From Hydrogenophilales bacterium (lineage in GTDB: Bacteria > Pseudomonadota > Gammaproteobacteria > Burkholderiales > Thiobacillaceae), in NCBI GenBank assembly GCA_023258975.1, contig JAHFRD010000013.1:27589-91588 (forward strand): a stretch of DNA of 64,000 bases, in the 5' to 3' direction. A model generated the notes under the pieces. It was not told the DNA's origin, did no database searches, and saw only the letters and a program-made list of their open reading frames with translations. The first letter of the stretch is position 1. Every line of letters starts with the position of its first letter. Below are positions 1 to 9,202 of the stretch, piece by piece. A program made the position numbers and the translations under genes.

Positions 1-1739
1 TCCCATTCCCCCGCGCGCGGGATGCTCACCACGCGCACCCCCGGGTCGGGTGGTTGCGGGCAGGCGCGCGGACGCGCCAGCGCCTCGCGGTTGGCGCCAA
101 GCAGCGAGGGCGGAATCCCCATCGCCTCATCTTCCAGATCCAGCACGGCTTCGGCCAGCCAGGTGCGGTAACGCCAATCGTCATACATCTGGCAAAGCTG
201 CCAGAGCGCTTCCGCCCAGAAGCCGAGGGCGTAGCGTTCATAGGCCAGTTCGCGCCAGCGCGCGCGCACGCCGCTTTCCTGGATGAAGCGCGCGGCGCTG
301 GCGATCAGCGCGTCCATGCCGGGCGCCGGCAGGCGGCGCTGATAGCGCGCCATGTCCATGAGGTTGATGGTGAGGTAGTGGAAGGCGAAGCTGTCCAGCG
401 TCAGGTGGCGGTCGACATAGCCGCCCGGCATGACCAGACGGGGGAACCACAATTTGACCCGATAGAGATTGGGCAGCAGGTATTTCCAGGCGACGCGCTT
501 CAGCGCGCGCAGGGGCAGCGGCAGGCGCATGGCCTGTTGCGTCGGCAACAGGGTGAGCGCGATGGCGCGGAACAAGGGGCGATACAGCCATTCCGCCGGC
601 CTCAGGTCGAGCACCGCGCGAATCGAGGCGCGCCCCGATTCGACCAGGGGCTGATGCCGCGCGTCGCCGCTGACTCGGGCGTAGCGATCCAGCGCGATGC
701 TGGTATCCATGTGGGTGTTGATTACCAGCATGTTGGAAGGCGACTTGCCCAGCACCCGGCTGGGAAACCACTTGAACGGCGCCCGATCCATCGCTTCCGG
801 GCTGCGTTCAAGGTCGTCGTGCAGGAACCAGGCGCCCACCGCCATTTCGTCGCGGGTATTGGCCAGATAGCTGGCCAGGCGCCCGGCCGCCGCCAGCACG
901 GCCGGGTCGGGACGCGCCTGGAGGGCGTCCAGGAACAAGTGCATGGCGCTGGCGTTGAGGCGGAAATGCGCCTCCATCTGCAGCGTCCATTCGCCGTGGC
1001 GGAAACCGCCATCGGCGCTCTGGCGGGCGATCACGCAAAGCAGCAACTGTCGGCACAGTACGGAGTAGAAGGAACGGCCTGTCGCCAGGCCGAGGCCGTC
1101 GAGGGTCACATGCAGGGCATGGGCGTCGTTTTCCGAGCAGATGCGCCGTTTCAGCGGCCAGGCATAGCCGCGCTCGTAAACCCGCCCGGCGATGAGATGT
1201 TGGTAGAGATCGGCCGGGCGCTGATAAACCGTGTGCGAGCCCCACAGGTAATAGGCCTGGCTTTCCAGCGTGGTGGGCCGTTCGAGCTGGGCGATCCAGT
1301 CGCTAGCGCCGGGCAATCGCCAGATCACCCAGTCGAGGACATGATCGGCGACGGCCGCGAAACCAACCGTCAGGCTTGCGGGCGACACCGCGAGCTCGGC
1401 GAGCCCCGCCTCTTGTTCCGCCAGGATGCGGCCTTCCGGATCGTAGCGGCGCCAACGCGGCGCTTGCGGTATCCAGAAAGCGTGATCGCCGCCGTTGCCC
1501 GGCAGGATCAGCCAGCCCCCCGCCGCGCAAGCACTTACCCGATAATCACCTGCGAGCGAGAGCGCGAGTCCCTGGCCGTCCGCCGCCGCGCCTTGCAGAA
1601 ACAGGCATTCGGCTTGCGCGAAGCGGTCCCGACAGAGGCGCCAGGGCGCCACCTCACCCACGTCACGCGCGCCGTCAGCCAGTTGCGGTAAATGAGGCAG
1701 TTCCGCATCGAAAAGCACCGCAAGATCAAATGTGGGCAT
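1..1739 (-). CDS. Unrecognised protein of a polysaccharide locus, C-terminus cut by window edge
   Basis: An uninterrupted minus-strand frame runs from an ATG at 1739 off the left edge, 579 codons, with no stop. I do not recognise the family. There is no signal peptide or clear membrane segment. The middle is helix-rich and aromatic, with segments such as GGFRHGEWTLQMEAHFRLN, which recalls alpha/alpha-toroid proteins that handle uronic-acid glycans; that resemblance is only an impression. The start at 1739 has a GAGG ribosome site nine bases upstream; an in-frame ATG at 1754 is an alternative. It is the last visible gene of a glycosyltransferase operon, so a glycan-modifying role is inferred from context. 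Confidence 0.75.
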   Translation of the reverse strand, partial: MPTFDLAVLFDAELPHLPQLADGARDVGEVAPWRLCRDRFAQAECLFLQGAAADGQGLALSLAGDYRVSACAAGGWLILPGNGGDHAFWIPQAPRWRRYDPEGRILAEQEAGLAELAVSPASLTVGFAAVADHVLDWVIWRLPGASDWIAQLERPTTLESQAYYLWGSHTVYQRPADLYQHLIAGRVYERGYAWPLKRRICSENDAHALHVTLDGLGLATGRSFYSVLCRQLLLCVIARQSADGGFRHGEWTLQMEAHFRLNASAMHLFLDALQARPDPAVLAAAGRLASYLANTRDEMAVGAWFLHDDLERSPEAMDRAPFKWFPSRVLGKSPSNMLVINTHMDTSIALDRYARVSGDARHQPLVESGRASIRAVLDLRPAEWLYRPLFRAIALTLLPTQQAMRLPLPLRALKRVAWKYLLPNLYRVKLWFPRLVMPGGYVDRHLTLDSFAFHYLTINLMDMARYQRRLPAPGMDALIASAARFIQESGVRARWRELAYERYALGFWAEALWQLCQMYDDWRYRTWLAEAVLDLEDEAMGIPPSLLGANREALARPRACPQPPDPGVRVVSIPRAGEW

Positions 1740-1847
1740 GAAAGTCTGCCTCATACACGGCGAACCGCCCTGTTTCGCTTCGTATCGTCCGGAGTACGCC
1801 GCGCATGGATGGTCACCAGCGCGTCGATGTGGATCCCGGTGAACAAA

Positions 1848-2876
1848 TCAGTCATGCGCCCTCACCCAGGCGGCACTGAGCGCGCGGATTTCATCGGGGC
1901 AGTCGCCAAAGCGGCGCAAAATAAAATCGCGTAAACCGCAGCGACGAGCCCGGATACGAGCATCCGCAGAAAGCCGCCGCCAATCATGAATAAACTCTTT
2001 TAATCCCCAGAATATTCTTTTAAAAAGCGGCACGGTGTTAACAGATAAACCAGGGTGGGGTAACACACTCATCAATGTATTACGCAGCACACGAAGAAGT
2101 TCATCTTTCCCTCGATTTTTCTCAACCCAGAGCAAATGGTTGCGTGCGGTGAAATAGGAACGGAGTGGCGACTCCTCGCTACCAAAAGACGCACCAATTT
2201 TGTGCCATATCTTTGCTGCGGGTACGGTCAGACATTTATAGCCGGCCCGGCGTGCGGCAAAACCCCAGTCCGACTCTTCATAAACCAGGAAAAAACGGCT
2301 ATCGAGCAAACCAATTCTTCTGGCGACATCGGAGCGGAACAACATGGCCGCGCCACACACGTAATCTGTTTCAACAGGGTCGGTGGAAAGATCTGCTTCC
2401 CTATCTCCCTGCCCGGGAAAATCAAACCGTAGTGTTTCCGGGTTCCATACGCCACGGTCAAACCAGGCAACATCGGGTGGATCCATGTAAAAAATACGTG
2501 GCCCCAAAACCCCGGCGTCCGGGGTGTTCGCCGCGACATCCATTAAACGTGCCAGACAATCCGGCGCCATCACTGTATCGTTATTGAGAAGCATGATGAA
2601 GTCCGCGCCAGCATCCAGTGCAGCGCGAATGCCGACATTATTGCCCTCGGCAAAGCCCAGATTTGAGCCATTCTTAATGAGGGTCAAAGGGTATTTATAT
2701 TTCGAGGCGCATACACGCTCCAGTGAATCATCGGTCGAGCCATTGTCCACCAGCAATACCACGAAATTCGAGTAAGTCACCTCCTGAAGCGAGTCGAGAC
2801 AGGAATATGTATCCTCACCGCCGTTCCAGTTGAGGATGACGATTGTAATGGCGGGTGGTGTTTGCGAATTCTTCAT
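1848..2876 (-). CDS. Family 2 glycosyltransferase (rhamnosyltransferase-like)
   Basis: About 342 residues of the GT-A fold. The N-terminus has the nucleotide-sugar binding pattern VILNWNGGEDT, then VDNGSTDDS and a DXD-like LLNNDT. The region ending in FFLVYEESDWGFAARRAG matches the ED-containing acceptor-side motif of bacterial rhamnosyl-type GT2 enzymes. No membrane segments are evident, so it is probably a cytoplasmic enzyme adding a sugar to a lipid-linked glycan. I chose the ATG at 2876 because it overlaps the upstream gene as ATGA; a longer reading from 3077 would run through that gene. The sugar and acceptor cannot be told. Confidence 0.9.
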   Translation of the reverse strand: MKNSQTPPAITIVILNWNGGEDTYSCLDSLQEVTYSNFVVLLVDNGSTDDSLERVCASKYKYPLTLIKNGSNLGFAEGNNVGIRAALDAGADFIMLLNNDTVMAPDCLARLMDVAANTPDAGVLGPRIFYMDPPDVAWFDRGVWNPETLRFDFPGQGDREADLSTDPVETDYVCGAAMLFRSDVARRIGLLDSRFFLVYEESDWGFAARRAGYKCLTVPAAKIWHKIGASFGSEESPLRSYFTARNHLLWVEKNRGKDELLRVLRNTLMSVLPHPGLSVNTVPLFKRIFWGLKEFIHDWRRLSADARIRARRCGLRDFILRRFGDCPDEIRALSAAWVRAHD

Positions 2877-4132
2877 TTCGGGGGGAGCCGATGCTTCAGA
2901 TGCCACATCATGGTGGTTAGCGTAATCCGAACCCTCGCAATAAATTGGGATGCTCGCCAATAGAGTTGTTTGAGTCGATTGGGCTTGCTGGCATCTATAG
3001 CAGTATTCGCGAGTTTGATTGGGGCGCGAACTTTGACCAGCGCGTCGCGCGTCGCCTCCAGATAAGCCCGCCCCCATTTATGATCCGGCTCAAGGTGGCA
3101 GCCCTCAGCCCATTCGTTCCATGCGTTGATGAACACTATCCGCTCATCGCCCACATGGTGCATCAGGGTGCGATCAATAATAGCGCACAGCCACCGCCTG
3201 TAGATAGGCGGGGTAGCGCCTATAAATATATTGGCATTGACGCTTCGTCTGGCGCTATTGTCCCACATTGGAGAAGCGCAGCGGAACCAGCGATAAGCAG
3301 GCTCAGGTTTGGAAAGCGCTCCATTCACGGTGGCCGTGTAAGAATAAACCCGGTTGTCCTGAAAAACCGGAGGGAAAAGGTTGAACTTTACCAGCCAGCG
3401 CGCCAGACGCCCGTGGAACATGATTTCCCCAGACTTGGAGGAGTCAGGCGCGAATTCGATTGCCGCATCGAATCCAATAGTGTGAGGATCAACATCCTTG
3501 ACAAAGTTTTCAACACGCGCAAGGTAAAGGCCGGGCAACCCCGCCTTGATGGCCTCTTCTCTCCAGATTGCCGCTGTTTTTTCCGGATCCGGCAATAATT
3601 CAGTACGGTACACCAAGAGCAACGGATTACCATTGATCCTGATATACCGAGGATCTTTGAAAGCCGGAATCAAGCTGCGGATATGCTCGAGATCATCCTC
3701 GTGGCTATATTTCTGTTCCAGCAGAACATTTCTCTCACCACCATCCCATATACGCGTCCAATTTTCGTTGGCCCAGCACAGGCAAAAAGGGAAATCCGGT
3801 TTGCCGGAAGCCAGCATTTCATTGTAAGGTCGCTCCAGTATACGGCGGCCATTAAACCAGTAGTGGTAATAACAAAAGCCATGAATACCATACATGCGCG
3901 CCAGTTCCGCCTGCGCCTCCCGGACCTCTGGCAGGCGTAAATCATAAAACCCAAGATCAGATGGCAAATGTGGCTGATAATGCCCCGGGAATAGTGGCTT
4001 GGCCTTTGTTACATTGCGCCACTCAGTAAATCCAAGCCCCCACCATTCATTGTTTTCTTGAACAGGATGAAATTGCGGAAGGTAAAAAGCGATTGCACGG
4101 ACAGATATATCGTTAGGTGAGGGCGCGTTCAT
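2873..4132 (-). CDS. WbsX-type glycosyltransferase (Glyco_tranf_WbsX)
   Basis: 419 residues with the hallmarks of the WbsX family (GH99-like fold, found in O-antigen loci): FYLPQFHPVQENNEWWG near the N-terminus, then GFTEW, GFCYYHYWFNGRR, LCWANENWTRIWDG, and a late FINAWNEWAEGCHLEPD. The last is the usual C-terminal signature. It overlaps both neighbours by ATGA, so the three glycosyltransferase genes are translationally coupled. The enzyme activity of this family is poorly known; transfer of a sugar within the O-chain is inferred from context. Confidence 0.92.
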   Translation of the reverse strand: MNAPSPNDISVRAIAFYLPQFHPVQENNEWWGLGFTEWRNVTKAKPLFPGHYQPHLPSDLGFYDLRLPEVREAQAELARMYGIHGFCYYHYWFNGRRILERPYNEMLASGKPDFPFCLCWANENWTRIWDGGERNVLLEQKYSHEDDLEHIRSLIPAFKDPRYIRINGNPLLLVYRTELLPDPEKTAAIWREEAIKAGLPGLYLARVENFVKDVDPHTIGFDAAIEFAPDSSKSGEIMFHGRLARWLVKFNLFPPVFQDNRVYSYTATVNGALSKPEPAYRWFRCASPMWDNSARRSVNANIFIGATPPIYRRWLCAIIDRTLMHHVGDERIVFINAWNEWAEGCHLEPDHKWGRAYLEATRDALVKVRAPIKLANTAIDASKPNRLKQLYWRASQFIARVRITLTTMMWHLKHRLPPK

Positions 4133-5367
4133 ATCGAACCACCCCCAGCATTTTCATGGTTCGTCACAACGGATTTGATTCCGCAAACGTCCAACATGGC
4201 ATCCTGAACACCATTAACATATCTCTCCTGCGTAAACCGCTTCAACACATCAATCCTCCCGGCGGCGCCAAAACGCCGAGCCAACAGCGGCTCATTCAGC
4301 AATTTAAGCATGGCTTCCGCCATACTTTTCGCATCCTTTCTATTAACCAGAAAACCATTTGAATTATCTTCGATGATTTCCTCCGGCCCACCACAGCGAG
4401 TTGAGACCACTGGCGTTTCCATTGCCATTGATTCTATGGCTGTCAGCCCGAAGGATTCCTGCTCAGATGAAATAGCCAAGACATCAATTGCCGCCATCAT
4501 TGTCTGGATTGACCCCGGCCATCTACCCGGAATCTTTATCCTTCCTTCCAAGCCGAAGTCTTTCACAAACTTGCGGATTTTTTGTGTGTGTAACTCACCA
4601 CCAGATCCGACAATAACAAAATCAACATCGTTTTTTTCTTTTGCGATTATTTCCGCCGCCTTCACAAAGGTATAATGATCCTTGCGCGGTTGAATGGCGC
4701 CGACCACTCCCACCAATTGACGCGTAGGATCAAGGCCCAGCAATGCGGCAACCTCATTATGAGCCGCAATGCGATCCACTGCTGAAGGCATGGGCAAACC
4801 ATTATAAACAATCGCTTGTTTATCTGCCAAAGCGGGATAATCTCTGGATACCACCACTGAGGGGAATATGACTCTATTAGAAAGGATTGAAATTACCTTG
4901 GAGTAAATCCAGGTAGGTAGAAGTGGCAACAGTTCACTGTTGCCTTTAATAGGCTCATGGATATGCCAAACATGCGGCCTGTTTGTGGTTCGCGCGGCCA
5001 GAGCTCCCTCGATACAAGTAACCGTGTTGGTGTACACCAATTCAATTCGAAAGCGCTCTATCAGCGCGGCAATGGCCCATACGCGCGAACGCAACGATGG
5101 TATCAAGCGCCATAGATGTTGCAGCCGTCGCTGGTGCGACAAGCCGGCGATGCATGGCACCCAATGGCGTAACTCCCTTGTGATAACTGGAATGTCCAAC
5201 TTCTCCACACGTATGGAAAGCTCCCCCCGGTAGGGCACCACCACATACGGCGCAAAGTGCTCTCGATCTATGCCTTCCAAAAGAGTCAGCAGGGTTTGCT
5301 GCGCTCCAGCCATTCCACCGTCGTGTGACACGAAAAGCACGCGTAAGGGAAGGTGAGATCCGTGCAT
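4129..5367 (-). CDS. Family 4 glycosyltransferase (GT-B)
   Basis: 412 residues of the GT-B fold. The N-terminal lobe starts RVLFVSHDGGMAGAQQTLL. The C-terminal donor lobe has VGVVGAIQPRKDHYTFV, then the EX7E region EQESFGLTAIESMAMETP followed by RCGGPEEIIEDNSNGFLV. I chose the ATG at 5367 because the upstream FkbM gene ends at 5375; an earlier in-frame start at 5430 would sit inside that gene. Its stop overlaps the WbsX start as ATGA. It likely acts at the cytoplasmic membrane on an undecaprenyl-linked glycan; donor specificity is unknown. Confidence 0.92.
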   Translation of the reverse strand: MHGSHLPLRVLFVSHDGGMAGAQQTLLTLLEGIDREHFAPYVVVPYRGELSIRVEKLDIPVITRELRHWVPCIAGLSHQRRLQHLWRLIPSLRSRVWAIAALIERFRIELVYTNTVTCIEGALAARTTNRPHVWHIHEPIKGNSELLPLLPTWIYSKVISILSNRVIFPSVVVSRDYPALADKQAIVYNGLPMPSAVDRIAAHNEVAALLGLDPTRQLVGVVGAIQPRKDHYTFVKAAEIIAKEKNDVDFVIVGSGGELHTQKIRKFVKDFGLEGRIKIPGRWPGSIQTMMAAIDVLAISSEQESFGLTAIESMAMETPVVSTRCGGPEEIIEDNSNGFLVNRKDAKSMAEAMLKLLNEPLLARRFGAAGRIDVLKRFTQERYVNGVQDAMLDVCGIKSVVTNHENAGGGSI

Positions 5368-5374
5368 CTTGCCG

Positions 5375-6352
5375 TCAATACCAGGAACGGCGGTGCTTCG
5401 CAAATTCCTGTAACGCGAGGCGATAATCACTTACGGCGCTGGAGCCATGAAGTGCAACGATATCGTAGTGCCATCCGTCATCATGCTCCCCACTCAAACA
5501 CACCTCTGCAAGCCGTTCTATCGCATCAGCGTCCAAAACAGTCATAAAGTGGCTGAAGTCACCATATTTGCTGAACCACACAAAGCGTGTGTAACCGAAT
5601 TTTGTCAGGATATCAAAATGCTGCTTCCATGAATTATCTGTTTTTTTACAAAGTGATGGATCCCATTCAAAGATAATGGCCGGCTTGTGTAATTCCAGCG
5701 TTTTTTGCATGCCGGACAGCACTTTTCCATCATACCCATCGACATCTATTTTAATTACATCCGGGATGATTCCTGATGATGCCATCAGATTATCAAAAGA
5801 CAGAGCGGGAACCGTGCTTTCACCCTGAGCACTCGCGGTACCAGCATGTATCCTGACCAGACTAGGCATTACAGAATCGGAATCCGACAACATCACTTTG
5901 TACAACTCATAGCGATCCGGCTGATTTAAATTAGCCTCCAGATAGCGAAAAAAATCAGCATCGCCTTCTACACACACATATTTTCTGACATCTGACGAAC
6001 AATTGCTCTCCAGCAAGAGTACGGTGTCACCAACACTCGCACCGATATCAACAAGGATAACCGCGCGAGATAATGCGGCAGCAGACTCATGAACCAGAAC
6101 AATAAGAGGGTTGTTCCAATGCAAAAAACGTCTGGCATACAAAGGATAAGAGTGCCCATTATTGACAAGAATCCGCCTGCCATGCACGTTGACACTGACT
6201 GGGCCTGGATATATGCGTATGGACGCATCCCACAAGTATTGCCAAACAGGGCCAAGAATCTTGTGGTGTTGCAGCTTGTATCTTTTGAGAAGCGCGTTAA
6301 ATACCAGCGAAGCGAATCTGTTGTCTTCAATCATTTTGCACTCCCTGGCCAT
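5375..6352 (-). CDS. FkbM-family SAM-dependent methyltransferase
   Basis: 325 residues. The SAM motif I is VILVDIGASVGDTVLLLES, followed by an acidic VCVEGDADFFRYLEANL and the family's typical IKIDVDGYDGKVLSGMQ, then IIFEWDPSL. FkbM enzymes O-methylate sugars or polyketides. In a locus with a Wzt carrying a C-terminal domain, a terminal methyl cap on the O-chain is a reasonable inference. Two in-frame ATGs (6352 and 6334) could start it. Base composition is AT-richer than in the housekeeping parts of the window. Confidence 0.9.
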   Translation of the reverse strand: MARECKMIEDNRFASLVFNALLKRYKLQHHKILGPVWQYLWDASIRIYPGPVSVNVHGRRILVNNGHSYPLYARRFLHWNNPLIVLVHESAAALSRAVILVDIGASVGDTVLLLESNCSSDVRKYVCVEGDADFFRYLEANLNQPDRYELYKVMLSDSDSVMPSLVRIHAGTASAQGESTVPALSFDNLMASSGIIPDVIKIDVDGYDGKVLSGMQKTLELHKPAIIFEWDPSLCKKTDNSWKQHFDILTKFGYTRFVWFSKYGDFSHFMTVLDADAIERLAEVCLSGEHDDGWHYDIVALHGSSAVSDYRLALQEFAKHRRSWY

Positions 6353-6414
6353 TTGTTACCATCGTGCGTGGCGGTTTATAGAACATATGAGCGGACTCCT
6401 CCACCACACTTCGC

Positions 6415-7659
6415 TTACTCAATCTCAATAGCCCAATCTGATGTGGTTTTTATCATCGCATTTCGCATGGTCTGCTCACTAGTCAAACTACCCGATACTA
6501 TCTGAAACGGGAAAATATCCTCCCCGTAGTAAGCGGTATGCATCACCTCACCAACCCCAACGCCGAGCTGAACGGTATATATGCCTGGCAAAAACGGGGG
6601 ATTTATAAAGCGGCACTCTACATGAAATCTTTTCCCGGAGGATATACTTTCCAGGGAAATAGATTCAAAGCTTTCTTGATGAGTTAAATACACAAAGTCG
6701 GTAGTCTGAATGCCAACACCAAACGCCGGCTTAACCAAGTCCTCTAGTGCCTTGAATGTAAACCTGATTCTTATGTCGCCACCAGTTACAATCCTGTCGG
6801 TTTGATTCCCTACGGCGTCCAATAAAACAATCTCTTCCAGAGAAATTTCTCCAGAGCCCTGATCATTAACATTAACGCCGCTTCTTTGTTTCGACTGCTT
6901 CGATTTACAAATACGCTCTTCGCTGTTTTTATAGAACTCGTCGCACACGGATTTTGGATCTGAATCCGCAATCTTTCTCCCATTTTCCAGCAGAATCACT
7001 CTCTTGCAGAGCCTTTCCACCTGCCTGATATTATGACTGACCAGCAGCACCGTTTTACCCTGCCTTTTAATCAACTCCTCCATTCTATCAAAACACTTTC
7101 GCTGAAATGCCAAATCCCCCACCGCCAACACCTCGTCCACAATCAGTATGTCTGCCTCAATACTGGTTGCCACCGCAAAAGCCAATTTTACCTGCATTCC
7201 AGAACTGTAGCGTTTTACTGGAGTGTCGATGAACTCTTCCATTTCGGCAAAATCGACAATTTGCTCGAATTTCTTGGCGATCTCCTTACGCGTCATGCCA
7301 AGTATGACGCCGTTCAAATAGACATTTTCGCGTCCCGTGAGATCGGGAATAAACCCGGCTCCCACTTCAATGAGTGGAGCTATCTTGCCCTTGACTCTGA
7401 CGCTTCCGAACGTGGGTGTTGAGATACTGGCCAGCAGCTTGAGTAGTGTGCTTTTTCCCGCGCCATTATGGCCGATGATGCCCAATACCTCCCCGGGTTC
7501 CACACTGAAACTGACGTCGTCCAGTGCTTTGAACGGTTTGCGCTCCTCAACCGGCATTCCACGCAGGCGATTCAGGCCGTTGAGGGCCGATTGCTTGATG
7601 CTGGACAATTGTCCAAGGCGGTATTCCTTGGTGACGTGGTTGACTTCGATGATGGGCAT
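6415..7659 (-). CDS. wzt: Polysaccharide ABC exporter ATPase with C-terminal cap-recognition domain (Wzt-type)
   Basis: 414 residues. The first 240 are an ABC ATPase of the O-antigen/teichoic-acid subfamily: Walker A GIIGHNGAGKST, the subfamily sequence GAGFIPDLTGRENVYLNG, signature YSSGMQVKLAFA, Walker B ILIVDEVLAVGD and switch LLVSHN. After about residue 250 comes a beta-rich domain like the Wzt C-terminal carbohydrate-binding module, which in known systems recognises the modified non-reducing end and so couples chain capping to export. The matching permease is 434 bp upstream rather than directly abutting. Confidence in the exporter role is high; the exact glycan is unknown. Confidence 0.95.
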   Translation of the reverse strand: MPIIEVNHVTKEYRLGQLSSIKQSALNGLNRLRGMPVEERKPFKALDDVSFSVEPGEVLGIIGHNGAGKSTLLKLLASISTPTFGSVRVKGKIAPLIEVGAGFIPDLTGRENVYLNGVILGMTRKEIAKKFEQIVDFAEMEEFIDTPVKRYSSGMQVKLAFAVATSIEADILIVDEVLAVGDLAFQRKCFDRMEELIKRQGKTVLLVSHNIRQVERLCKRVILLENGRKIADSDPKSVCDEFYKNSEERICKSKQSKQRSGVNVNDQGSGEISLEEIVLLDAVGNQTDRIVTGGDIRIRFTFKALEDLVKPAFGVGIQTTDFVYLTHQESFESISLESISSGKRFHVECRFINPPFLPGIYTVQLGVGVGEVMHTAYYGEDIFPFQIVSGSLTSEQTMRNAMIKTTSDWAIEIE

Positions 7660-8093
7660 GAGCGGATTGGCGTGATGAGTTCTGGTTGCTATCGGCAGTC
7701 TGACGGCTTGGCTTCACATGCGGAGAAATTAATCGCGCACTATACGGACGGCCATCGGCCTGCACCTTACCTGTGTGTTGTGGCGCGAGGAAAGTTGATA
7801 AGTGGAGCCGCTTGCCGCGCCTCACTTGCGCGCCATGAATGCGCGCGGTCACGAGCCTGCACCCGGCTGCCGTCATTACAGCGGCGAAAAGCCTTCGCCC
7901 ACGAGGGGCTGCACTGTCCAGTTCGGCTTGCCGGGAAGCTTGGCGGCACCGCTCTGTCCTTGATGGCTTTCTTCTGTATGGCTGCTGGTCGCATGGCTGT
8001 GTCACGTTGTGGCTTGGGTATTCCCTTACATCAAGTGGCTACGCAGGGCTGGAAAGGAGATCGCCTGTACTGGCGCCTCCTTGCCGCACTGGG
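7660..8093. other. 434-bp gap between Wzm and Wzt genes, no gene found
   Basis: I see no convincing coding sequence. Short open frames on both strands have no recognisable motif and no consistent codon pattern. No tRNA, CRISPR or clear insertion-sequence end was found. It may carry the promoter for the genes below 7659, or be the scar of a lost gene, since Wzm and Wzt genes usually abut. Confidence 0.5.
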
Positions 8094-8912
8094 TCAGATA
8101 ACATCCGCGAACCAGGTTTCGGCCCGTTTGAAGAATCTGTAGCTGAGCGGTAGCAATACCGCGATCAGGATCGCGCCCGGCAACATCGCCATTAGATCCG
8201 GGGCTTCCCCGCGCAGCACGACACTCTGGAATGCGTCGATGATGCCGGCCATCGGGTTGAGTGTGTACAGGGTGTAAAGCATATTGGACCAATCACCGGC
8301 GGCCTGCTGGATGAGAAGTTTGTCCTTGACCAGCTTCAGCGGATAAATGACGGGGGAGAGGTACATCAGCAGTGAAAGCGCGAGCGGCAGGGCGGCACCC
8401 ACATCGCGGTAGTAGACGTTGATGGCCGCGCCGGCGAGGGCCACCGTCATTGAAACCAGCAGGGTGTAAAGGATGATCAATGGCACCCATAAAATGTGAA
8501 TGGTGGGCGCCATCTGATACCAGAGCATCAATCCGGCGAGAATGGCAAAGTTGATACCCAGTTCCACCAATTTGGTGGTGACTGCCGTGAGCGGGAATAT
8601 TTCGCGGGGGAAGTAGATTTTCCGGATTAGATTGGCGTTACCGACCACGCTGTTGACGCCCTCCGACGCAGATTCCTGAAAAAATATCCAGGCCAGCAAG
8701 GCTGCGAAGGTAAGGATGGGATAGGGGATGTCCCCGCTTTCGATGCCTATGAAGCTCCGCACCAGTGTGAAGATCAGCATCAGCATGAGCGGCTTCAGAA
8801 TGGCCCAGGCGATGCCAAGATAGGCCTGCTTGTAGCGCACAGCGACGTTCTTCCATGCCAGGATGGCAATGAGTTCGCGGTACTTGGTAAGATTTTTTAC
8901 GAGGCTGATCAT
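8094..8912 (-). CDS. wzm: Polysaccharide ABC exporter permease (Wzm-type)
   Basis: 272 residues, close to the family norm, with about six membrane segments and a short cytoplasmic N-terminus that contains the family pattern [23 protein letters not shown]. The central [17 protein letters not shown] loop and the late YLSPVIYPL and [15 protein letters not shown] segments are typical of ABC-2 polysaccharide export permeases. It would move the finished glycan across the inner membrane with the ATPase at 6415-7659. It is the first gene of the minus-strand locus; aroB starts 290 bp away in the opposite direction. Confidence 0.95.
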   Translation of the reverse strand: MISLVKNLTKYRELIAILAWKNVAVRYKQAYLGIAWAILKPLMLMLIFTLVRSFIGIESGDIPYPILTFAALLAWIFFQESASEGVNSVVGNANLIRKIYFPREIFPLTAVTTKLVELGINFAILAGLMLWYQMAPTIHILWVPLIILYTLLVSMTVALAGAAINVYYRDVGAALPLALSLLMYLSPVIYPLKLVKDKLLIQQAAGDWSNMLYTLYTLNPMAGIIDAFQSVVLRGEAPDLMAMLPGAILIAVLLPLSYRFFKRAETWFADVI

Positions 8913-9202
8913 CCGTTATTCGGTTGGTTGAAGTATCCGTAATAGCCAGGCCGCGCTGGAGGCCCAGCTTGCCGCCTCAAGTATGGCAGCCTCGCTTGGT
9001 GGCGGCATTCTATGCCAAGAGGCGTGACAGATTACCCCGGATGTTTCCTGATCCCGCGTGCCGGAAAGGCTCGTGGAGGCAAGAGCGTGAGCCGCGCGGG
9101 CTGCCAGGAGTTCCACGCGGTTTATTGCGTCCGCCGATGAGTATGTCGTTGCCGACATGGGGATTATCATCCTCGTCTTTTCTCGTTCCCTTCACCGTTT
9201 TC

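Noticed and set aside
54..1691. Long plus-strand open frame of 545 codons
   Set aside because: It is the antisense of the minus-strand gene running off the left edge; the product is rich in Arg, Gln, Gly and His with no motif, as usual for shadow frames of GC-rich genes.
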